Shown piece after piece: positions 1 to 4,967 of a stretch of 7,508 bases of DNA. The position numbers and the translations under genes are program-made. Within the stretch, counting starts at the first letter, position 1; each line of letters starts with the position of its first letter. This DNA comes from DASYZQ01 sp035946175. Its GTDB lineage: Bacteria > Patescibacteriota > Saccharimonadia > Saccharimonadales > UBA4665. Under the pieces are notes generated by a model. That model saw only the letters and a list, made by a program, of their open reading frames with translations, did not search any database and was not told the DNA's origin. Where the stretch lies: positions 1-7,508 of the forward strand of contig DASYZQ010000037.1 of assembly GCA_035946175.1 (NCBI GenBank), read 5' to 3'.

Positions 1-141
1 ACTTAAACTTCCAGACTAGCAACAAAACAACACAGGCCAAACTAAACAAGTACCTGGAGTTCTACAACACCAAACGAGTACACTTAAGCCTGCAGTACTG
101 GACACCGATTCAAATGTTGCAAAGGTCTTGAGTTCTGTACG
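1..141. repeat. Left copy of 141-bp terminal inverted repeat (IS end)
   Basis: Bases 1-141 are an exact reverse complement of bases 7368-7508, and the match stops sharply at base 142 (c here, t in the mirrored copy). The repeat carries the end of a transposase gene followed by ten bases (132-141), so it is the right end of an insertion sequence present at least twice. The insertion sequence boundary is therefore at or just before 141. A length of exactly 141 matches a k-mer size commonly used as the last step of de Bruijn assembly, so the true repeat in the genome is probably the whole element. Confidence 0.95.
3..131 (+). mobile_element. Transposase C-terminal fragment (DDE integrase core), 5' part outside the window
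   Basis: The frame from base 3 is open for 42 codons and ends at TGA 129-131. The residues around KYLEFYNTKRVHLSLQYWTP match the C-terminal end of rve-type integrase-core transposases of the IS481/IS3 style (FYN..R.H..L...TP). The catalytic DDE residues lie upstream, outside the window, so neither family nor activity can be fixed. The reading frame runs toward the unique interior. The gene is cut by the contig edge and not necessarily broken in the genome. Confidence 0.8.
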
Positions 142-144
142 CTT

Positions 145-942
145 TCATAGCCCCCTAGCTGCCGCATCGAGGGCCTCATTGACTGCTGCATCAGCGATTT
201 TATTCATAGAACGTGGTACATGCGTAAAGCTAACTTTATCGAAGGATTTAATCATTTCTTTAAGAGAATCATGAATGGGCCACAGATCACGATTACGAAT
301 TTTAAATACGCCTAGCATCTGGTTGACTACCAGAAGACTATCCATATAGACATGAACCCGACGAACGTGCATCTTTTGGGTCTCTTCTAGGCCAAGCTTT
401 AATGCCAGGTACTCTGCCTGATTATTAGTCGTAATACCAAGATACACTCCTTTTTTGACGAGAATACGGCCTGAGAGGTCCATAATGGCGTAGCCACTCG
501 CTGAAGGACCCGGATTACCACGAGAACCGCCATCAGTATATAGGTTCACTTCCTTTAGGGACATCGACTCGGCAGCATTAGCAGCTGACAATTCCTGCAA
601 TGGCAGCATAGTAAAATGAATAACCTTGATGGGTGTATCAAGGGTGACTCGATCACCATAATACTCTTTATACTGCCGCAGCATTTGATCGCGTGACTTG
701 AAACCTTCGTAGCGCTCCAAATCCTCTTCACTTAGATCTGAGAGCCGCTTTTCTATGACACTATCGATGCGTACCTCTCCAATAGGCACCCAAGTTGCTG
801 GCTTATCAGTGATGACCTTATCTAATAATTCAACCGTGTCATTCACAGAAAGATCCTTGTCATCATACATCCGAAATGTAGCCGTTTTTTTACCTCGTCG
901 GATCAGTTCTGCTAATTTGTGATTGAATTTGAGCTGTTTCAT
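145..942 (-). CDS. ASCH domain-RNase H type 1 fusion protein
   Basis: This 265-residue protein has two parts. Residues about 1-112 look like an ASCH domain: an N-terminal helix with GKKTATFR (17-24), a VNDTVEL strand (33-39), and a later YYGD...VIHF segment. ASCH folds bind RNA or act on modified nucleosides. Residues about 130-260 are an RNase HI domain with YTDGGSRGNPGPS and all four expected carboxylates visible: D137, E177 (NNQAEY), D201 (MDS) and D251 (IADAAVNEA). It should therefore be able to cleave the RNA strand of RNA-DNA hybrids. The conserved ASCH part supports the start at 942, although M127 could be an internal start for the RNase H domain alone. No Shine-Dalgarno is visible; TATTAC lies eight bases before the ATG. 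The stop codon is only three bases from the insertion sequence end, but the protein ends at a normal place for the family, so it looks intact. Confidence 0.85.
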   Translation of the reverse strand: MKQLKFNHKLAELIRRGKKTATFRMYDDKDLSVNDTVELLDKVITDKPATWVPIGEVRIDSVIEKRLSDLSEEDLERYEGFKSRDQMLRQYKEYYGDRVTLDTPIKVIHFTMLPLQELSAANAAESMSLKEVNLYTDGGSRGNPGPSASGYAIMDLSGRILVKKGVYLGITTNNQAEYLALKLGLEETQKMHVRRVHVYMDSLLVVNQMLGVFKIRNRDLWPIHDSLKEMIKSFDKVSFTHVPRSMNKIADAAVNEALDAAARGL

Positions 943-1154
943 TGATGTAGGTAATATTTATATAGTTACGTTGTTGAAAAAAGCGAAAGCCTTGAACGGC
1001 TACTTGAGAGTATAGTTGAGTGTGATTTAGATAATCCAGTGCTTCATCCTAAAGCTAGCGTATGCGCTCCCAATCTGCTAAAGAGAAAATACCGCTCTTT
1101 TGACTACGGCTCCCTTGCCGATCAGCGCTCCTAAATGCAGCATCAAATCTCTAC

Positions 1155-1231
1155 TGGTCGGGGTGACAGGACTTGAACCTGCGACCTCACGGCCCCCAGC
1201 CGTACGCGCTAGCCAACTGCGCCACACCCCG
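1155..1231 (-). tRNA. tRNA-Pro (anticodon GGG)
   Basis: On the minus strand, acceptor arms CGGGGTG (1231-1225) and CACCCCG (1165-1159) pair over seven bases. The D arm (GCGC...GCGC) is followed by an anticodon stem TACGG/CCGTG closing the loop CTGGGGG, which gives anticodon GGG. The T arm contains GGTTCAAGTCC. The discriminator is A at 1158, and CCA is encoded at 1157-1155. It lies between the M50 protease and the ASCH-RNase H gene, transcribed in the same direction. No convincing promoter or terminator is close by. Confidence 0.97.
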
Positions 1232-1278
1232 ATGCACCTTTTCGTTAAAAATGGCTGGTCCAAAAGCCGACCTGATTA

Positions 1279-1297
1279 ACCTGGACATATTCCAGGT
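1279..1297. repeat. Small perfect inverted repeat upstream of tRNA-Pro
   Basis: ACCTGGA (1279-1285) and TCCAGGT (1291-1297) are perfect inverted arms of seven bases around CATAT. It sits in the 189-bp gene-free stretch between the M50 stop and tRNA-Pro. There is no T-run on either side, so it is not an ordinary terminator. It could be an operator or an RNA hairpin in a tRNA-Pro precursor. A TATAAT on the minus strand at 1406-1401 could start such a precursor, but it lacks a good -35. Nothing else is recognisable in this gap. Confidence 0.4.
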
Positions 1298-1420
1298 GGG
1301 TGTTCTCACGTTACAGCCACGGCTATAACAAATGTTGAACTCCCTTTACGAAAAACTATTCAGATAATCATTGCGTCGGCTTATATCCCAGCCCACCTAC
1401 ATTATATAGCGAAATACGCA

Positions 1421-2050
1421 CTAACGGAGCAAGAAGTTAAAAATTCCATTATCGATATTGACGATAAATGGGCTAATAAAGGGGAAGAACAATACGATAA
1501 AGATTAGTATGGCCATAAAACCAGCCGCTTCAATTCGGCTCATTAGTTCCTGAAGCGGCTCTGGTGCAAAGGCATAGAGGAGGCGTGACCCGTCAAGTGG
1601 AGGAAATGGGATCATATTGAATACAAAGAGAGCTATATTAACCTCCATGAAGAGTGTCAGTATATTGAAGAGACTAACGTCATTAGCAATGCCGCCCACC
1701 TTGATAAAAACAGCACTTAGTGCCGCCAAAACAAAGTTGGTGCAAGGTCCAGCTATACCTACCAAAGCTGCCCCCATTTCACCATATCGAACTCGGTTAG
1801 GGTTAAACGGTACGGGCTTGGCGGCAAGAAAAGGAACTCGAAATACCAGCAACGAAACGACCGGCAAAAGTAGAGTGGTAATAGGGTCAATGTGACGTAA
1901 TGGATTTAGCGTTAGTCTGCCAGCATCTTCTGCAGTTGTGTCACCTAACGCACGAGCCATAAAGGCATGCATCGCCTCGTGAGCAGCCATAGAGACAACA
2001 AGACACGCCAATAGGGTGAATATATCGCCTAAGTTTAAAGCAGAAAGCAT
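1421..2050 (-). CDS. M50-family site-2-type membrane metalloprotease
   Basis: This 209-residue protein has the zinc-protease motif HEAMH at residues 24-28 within the first hydrophobic segment, and a NMIPFPPLDGSRL segment (145-157) whose D153 should be the third zinc ligand. NPLRHIDP (49-56) and GIAGPCTN (98-105) are also typical of the short M50 (Rip/YwhC-like) proteins. Hydrophobic stretches at about 8-30, 57-78, 93-117, 128-150 and 174-198 predict a multi-pass membrane enzyme cutting substrates within the membrane. No PDZ or CBS domain is present. The substrate cannot be inferred. The ATG at 2050 has no Shine-Dalgarno; instead a -10 element ends five bases upstream, which suggests a leaderless message. 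The gene is divergent from rpmB. Confidence 0.9.
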   Translation of the reverse strand: MLSALNLGDIFTLLACLVVSMAAHEAMHAFMARALGDTTAEDAGRLTLNPLRHIDPITTLLLPVVSLLVFRVPFLAAKPVPFNPNRVRYGEMGAALVGIAGPCTNFVLAALSAVFIKVGGIANDVSLFNILTLFMEVNIALFVFNMIPFPPLDGSRLLYAFAPEPLQELMSRIEAAGFMAILIFIVLFFPFISPFIVNIDNGIFNFLLR

Positions 2051-2055
2051 ACTCT

Positions 2056-2085
2056 AGTATACTAATCTAATCTGTTTTTAAGCAA
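2056..2085 (-). promoter_or_regulatory. Promoter of the M50 protease gene, likely leaderless
   Basis: On the minus strand TTGCTT (2085-2080) and TATACT (2061-2056) are separated by 18 bases. The -10 ends five bases before the ATG at 2050, so transcription would begin at or beside the start codon. This is the arrangement expected of leaderless mRNAs, and no Shine-Dalgarno is present. The call comes from sequence match only. Confidence 0.55.
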
Positions 2086-2156
2086 TCGCATCACGACACA
2101 CAGATGATGTAAGCAGAGTCTAACTCGAGATTTTCCTGCTTGAAAGAAAGAATTGT

Positions 2157-2185
2157 TTGACTATAGGAGTAAAAATAGTTAAAAT
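2157..2185 (+). promoter_or_regulatory. Promoter of rpmB
   Basis: TTGACT (2157-2162) and TAAAAT (2180-2185) have the optimal 17-base spacing, and each is five of six to consensus. Initiation near 2192 would give a leader of about 30 bases before the rpmB ATG at 2223. An alternative -10, TATACT at 2186-2191, has poorer spacing. Confidence 0.65.
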
Positions 2186-2222
2186 TATACTCTAAATGAT
2201 ACAGTATTGGCGAGAGAAGATT

Positions 2223-2429
2223 ATGCAAAGATGTGAGATTACCGGAAAAGGAAAACAGTTTGGCAATAGCGTGAGCTTTTCTCAACGCCACACCAAAAAA
2301 GTTTGGCATCCCAACCTGCAGAAAAAGACCGTCATCGTTGATGGACGAACAGTAAAGCTAAAGGTCAGCACTCAGGCCATCCGTACCCTAAGGCGAAAAG
2401 GCCTGCTTACTCCAGTCGTCAATCGGTAG
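2223..2429 (+). CDS. rpmB: Large ribosomal subunit protein L28 (bL28)
   Basis: This 68-residue basic protein begins MQRCEITGKGKQFGN and continues with RHTKKVWHPNLQ, the signature N-terminal half of bL28, followed by a basic C-terminal half with VSTQAIRTLRRKG. The length fits the family (about 60-78 residues). An upstream in-frame ATG at 2196 would add nine residues that do not match L28. It would also lie almost on the predicted transcription start, so the ATG at 2223 is chosen. A weak purine-rich stretch (gagagaaga) precedes it. It is the only plus-strand gene of the interior, divergent from the M50 gene and convergent with the MBL-fold gene 35 bases beyond its stop. Confidence 0.96.
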   Translation: MQRCEITGKGKQFGNSVSFSQRHTKKVWHPNLQKKTVIVDGRTVKLKVSTQAIRTLRRKGLLTPVVNR

Positions 2430-2442
2430 GTTCCCAGAGGAC

Positions 2443-2464
2443 TAGCGCGTATTGATTAGCGCTA
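2443..2464. terminator. Hairpin between convergent rpmB and the MBL-fold gene
   Basis: TAGCGC (2443-2448) and GCGCTA (2459-2464) are perfect six-base arms around a ten-base loop. They lie in the 35-bp gap between the rpmB stop and the stop codon of the opposing gene, which begins at 2465. The position suits a shared bidirectional terminator, but neither strand has a proper T-run, so termination is only a guess. Confidence 0.35.
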
Positions 2465-3094
2465 CTATAATGCCTCTAGGACGACAAGCTGGGTTGTAGT
2501 GTTTGTAGTGTCGATAGCTTTCAACTTGAATCGAGAAACTATTTCTTTAGGTTCCATCGCTAAGGCCTGAAGGGCCTTTTCTAAAGTCTCCAGTGGAATA
2601 GGGAAGTTCAACTTATCTGTCGTATATGACGTAGGAATAACAATCTTCGGCTCTATCTTCTTAATAAGCTTCAGCGCACCAGCCCCATCAATGGTATAAC
2701 CATGCCCACCAACCGGCACAAACATTACATCGACTGTGCCAATCGCTTCCAGCTGATCATCGCTGAGCTCCGGATAGATATGCCCTGCTATAAGGACCCT
2801 AGACTCATCACATACTATCTTATATATCGTAGCATTTTTGACATCTTCCCCGTCCATATGGGCTCTGGCTGCAATAGCATGAATGACAACCCCAGATACT
2901 TCATATTCTCCTGGCTGATCAATAACAATCTTCGGCTCGACCTTTGCTGCCCCATGTGTACCCGTAAATATCGCTACATCACCGTTCTTAGAGACTGTCT
3001 TAGCCCCTAAGTCGGCTAGGTTATCATCAACCACTAGACGTGCTTGCTTATTGGTCATGACCAGACAGTTCGCTCCATAAAATTGAATATCCAT
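2465..3094 (-). CDS. Metallo-beta-lactamase-fold protein with degraded metal site
   Basis: This 209-residue protein resembles the small UlaG-like MBL-fold hydrolases: a VVDD strand near 21-24, PGEYEVSGV at 61-69, HIYPELS at 105-111 and PVGGHGYTIDGAGA at 127-140. The signature HxHxDH loop is missing. The equivalent stretch reads FTGTHGAA (43-50), with one histidine and no aspartate, so ordinary two-metal hydrolysis looks unlikely. The start is set by AAGGAG eight bases before the ATG at 3094; a GTG nine bases further up overlaps that Shine-Dalgarno and is rejected. It starts 25 bases after the regulator's stop and is probably co-transcribed with it. Its substrate or partner is unknown. Confidence 0.75.
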   Translation of the reverse strand: MDIQFYGANCLVMTNKQARLVVDDNLADLGAKTVSKNGDVAIFTGTHGAAKVEPKIVIDQPGEYEVSGVVIHAIAARAHMDGEDVKNATIYKIVCDESRVLIAGHIYPELSDDQLEAIGTVDVMFVPVGGHGYTIDGAGALKLIKKIEPKIVIPTSYTTDKLNFPIPLETLEKALQALAMEPKEIVSRFKLKAIDTTNTTTQLVVLEAL

Positions 3095-3119
3095 ATGTAA
3101 CACTCCTTATGTACGGTCA

Positions 3120-3740
3120 CTAGTCAGGTAGTATACCATTCGTATCTAAGATTACCTGTTTTTTTGAATCAAGGACTGTTGTAATGAAACGATCCTTAAT
3201 CTGACGACGATAGTCAAACTCACTCATAGGCATCACGACGTAACGAAGTTCTTTCCCCTCTTGAGCCTCAAGCTCAGTAATGTATTTCGAAACAGCATTT
3301 TGGTTAATATCACCGACCAGCAGTATATCAACGCCGCCACTTTCGTCACGAGTAAACTGCCCAGTATAGATAACAACTTCAAGATGGCCGAGCGGCTTCA
3401 TCTCCCTAGTAGCAGTGGATTCACTGCTACTAGGCTTGGCAGTACTAACACTAACCCCTGATTCGTTAGTATGACTGGCTGCATTGGCCTCACCAAAAAT
3501 AGCTAAGAGTGGTTTATAGAAATTATACTGCTGATTTACTTCATAATAGAGGCGATGGTTAGTTGTATCTGAGACAATTATGCCAATATTAAGCATATTT
3601 GCCAGTTCCCGTCGTACGGAGTTAATCTGTTCATCAATCTTACGCGTAATTTCGCGCACGTAGAAAGAACGATTTGGGCTACTATAGAATAATCGCAGTA
3701 ATTTAACTCGTGTTTTCGATCCAAACAATTGCTCAATCAT
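3120..3740 (-). CDS. Winged-helix regulator with C-terminal nucleotidyltransferase-like domain
   Basis: This 206-residue protein opens with a winged-helix DNA-binding domain (about 1-80; LFGSKTRVKLLRLF, then VREITRKI as recognition region and RLYYEV as wing). A Ser/Thr-rich linker follows (about 88-115), then a domain (about 117-200) with GGVDILLVGDI like the nucleotidyltransferase strand of COG1708-type regulators. The usual paired acidic motif (DxD) appears as G136-x-D138, and the preceding GS signature is also altered. The domain may therefore bind nucleotides without catalysing transfer. The gene follows miaA by 37 bases but has its own promoter. A perfect palindrome lies in the linker-coding DNA. 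The DNA-binding call is fairly firm; the C-terminal assignment is by pattern. Confidence 0.7.
   Translation of the reverse strand: MIEQLFGSKTRVKLLRLFYSSPNRSFYVREITRKIDEQINSVRRELANMLNIGIIVSDTTNHRLYYEVNQQYNFYKPLLAIFGEANAASHTNESGVSVSTAKPSSSESTATREMKPLGHLEVVIYTGQFTRDESGGVDILLVGDINQNAVSKYITELEAQEGKELRYVVMPMSEFDYRRQIKDRFITTVLDSKKQVILDTNGILPD
3405..3434. repeat. Perfect 13-bp-arm palindrome inside the regulator gene
   Basis: CCTAGTAGCAGTG (3405-3417) and CACTGCTACTAGG (3422-3434) are perfect inverted arms around GATT. The 30 bases correspond exactly to ten in-frame codons, residues 103-112 (PSSSESTATR), of the unstructured linker. As RNA this would form a strong hairpin. It may be an inserted palindromic element, an mRNA processing or attenuation structure, or chance in a tolerant linker. 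Confidence 0.9.
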
Positions 3741-3746
3741 AAAACT

Positions 3747-3755
3747 ATTGTAGCA
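3747..3755 (-). promoter_or_regulatory. Extended -10 promoter for the regulator-MBL pair, likely leaderless
   Basis: On the minus strand TGCTACAAT is an extended -10 (TGnTACAAT), with TACAAT at 3752-3747. It ends six bases before the ATG at 3740, which places initiation on the start codon. No Shine-Dalgarno precedes the gene and no good -35 is visible. It lies entirely in the 37-bp gap after miaA, so the regulator and MBL-fold genes can be expressed separately from the thrS block. Confidence 0.55.
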
Positions 3756-3777
3756 AAGTTACTGAGTGTATAACAGG

Positions 3778-4653
3778 TTATTTGTTCAGAAACGTTGTTA
3801 CTAGACCTACAATTTTACTCCTATCATTTTCCCATTGAATAGCTTCGTTACGCTTAAACCAAGTACGTTGACGTCTAGCAAGCCGCATGTCGTTGCGTAT
3901 AAAGGCCTGCTTGGCCTCATCTAATGAACCATCCCCATTTATGTAGCTTCTGAAAGCTTTATAGCCTGGCGTCTGTAGTGCAGGCAATCCCCAACCGTAG
4001 TGCCAAACTAAGCGTTTCAATTCATCTATAAAACCATTCTGCACCATGATATCGACCCGGGCTGTAATAGTTGCTCGTAGGTTGTTTCGCTCTGGGCGTA
4101 AACCTATGAGCAACGTACTCGGTCGGAGAGCAGCCTTGGTCGGTTGTACCCCGCCAGATTCAAGCACCCGGATAAGATGGCGTTTATTTTGCCACTGCTC
4201 GGGCACGGGCAGCCCTTGCGCAACAAGGCGATTAAGAAGCTCCTCAGCTGACAATGCACTGAGTTCTTCCCGAAGTTTTTGATTGCCAGCCGGCCGGAAG
4301 CTAAAGTCGTACAGCAAAGCGTCGATGTAGAGCCCAGTGCCACCAACCAAAAACACAACCTTGCCTGCCGAAGTGATTTCATCAATTGCAGCTTGAGCCC
4401 TCCCCTTAAAGTCAACGACAGTAAAGCGCTGGTCAGGGGTCACCACATCAATAAGGTAATGCTTTATACGTTTACGATCCTCCAGAGATGGCTTGGCGGT
4501 ACCAACATCCATCCCCTTATAGACCGCTCGTGAATCGGCCGAGATTATTTCGCCATTAAATTGCTTGGCGAGGGCCATTGCTAGGTCCGATTTTCCGGAA
4601 CCTGTCTCCCCTAAAATAACGATTAAAGGAGCGATGTTTGATTGGGATTCCAT
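3778..4653 (-). CDS. miaA: tRNA dimethylallyltransferase
   Basis: This 291-residue protein transfers the dimethylallyl group to A37 of tRNAs that read codons starting with U, stabilising codon pairing in the cytoplasm. It shows the P-loop GETGSGKS (15-22), the SADSRAVYKGMDVGTAKP segment (38-55) that holds the catalytic Asp and substrate contacts, HYLID (65-69), GGTGLYI (104-110) and a C-terminal ARRQRTWFKR. Length and motif order are normal for the family. The ATG at 4653 lies inside the 3' end of the upstream alkyltransferase-like gene, a 31-base overlap in another frame, and only a weak Shine-Dalgarno is visible. Translational coupling is therefore likely. It is the third gene of the thrS block. 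Confidence 0.97.
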   Translation of the reverse strand: MESQSNIAPLIVILGETGSGKSDLAMALAKQFNGEIISADSRAVYKGMDVGTAKPSLEDRKRIKHYLIDVVTPDQRFTVVDFKGRAQAAIDEITSAGKVVFLVGGTGLYIDALLYDFSFRPAGNQKLREELSALSAEELLNRLVAQGLPVPEQWQNKRHLIRVLESGGVQPTKAALRPSTLLIGLRPERNNLRATITARVDIMVQNGFIDELKRLVWHYGWGLPALQTPGYKAFRSYINGDGSLDEAKQAFIRNDMRLARRQRTWFKRNEAIQWENDRSKIVGLVTTFLNK

Positions 4654-4955
4654 AGTAGTTTCGCAATTTCCACTTTATAGTCTTCAGACACCTTGACGCC
4701 CTCTGCTTCAAGCAGCGCGCGGTGCGCATCGCGGCCACCATTTGGCCAGCCAAGTGCCAATCCGCCCTGTTTATTAACAACCCGGTGCCAAGGCAGATCA
4801 CTCGGCCCAGTATGTGCAATTTGGCCAACTTCCCAAGCTGCCCAAGCTACTCCACAGAGTGCCGCAATCTGCCCATAGGTCATAACACGACCCAACGGAA
4901 TTTGGACTACAATCTCATATACCTTTTCGGCAAATGCACTATCGACACGTGGCAT
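4623..4955 (-). CDS. atl: Alkyltransferase-like protein (MGMT family, Cys replaced by Trp)
   Basis: This 110-residue protein covers only the DNA-binding C-terminal domain of the O6-alkylguanine-DNA alkyltransferases. The acceptor Cys of PCHRV is Trp56 (DLPWHRVVN), which defines the alkyltransferase-like (Atl/YbaZ) group. These proteins bind O6-alkylguanine, flip it out and pass the lesion to nucleotide excision repair rather than repairing it. The nucleotide-rotating Tyr of the TYGQIA helix is kept (Y27). The arginine finger, expected in the A-R-x-V-G motif, is absent: the sequence reads AWEVGQ with Trp41 in its place. The gene starts 12 bases after thrS, has AGGGG nine bases before the ATG, and overlaps miaA by 31 bases. 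It may bind lesions differently or weakly. Confidence 0.88.
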   Translation of the reverse strand: MPRVDSAFAEKVYEIVVQIPLGRVMTYGQIAALCGVAWAAWEVGQIAHTGPSDLPWHRVVNKQGGLALGWPNGGRDAHRALLEAEGVKVSEDYKVEIAKLLWNPNQTSLL

Positions 4956-4967
4956 ATTTACACACCC

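Noticed and set aside
1082..1102. AAAGAG...CTCTTT hairpin as tRNA-Pro terminator
   Set aside because: The stem is short and A/T-rich, lies more than 50 bases past the tRNA and has no following T-run on the minus strand.
1078..1263. 61-residue minus-strand open frame over tRNA-Pro
   Set aside because: It contains the VWRSWLARTAGGREVAGSSPVTPT-type peptide typical of a translated tRNA gene; the tRNA folds fully.
1617..1895. 92-residue plus-strand open frame opposite the M50 protease
   Set aside because: It is a shadow of the protease coding strand, with no family features.
3095..3103. GTG start of the MBL-fold gene three codons upstream
   Set aside because: It overlaps the AAGGAG Shine-Dalgarno that is correctly spaced for the ATG at 3094.
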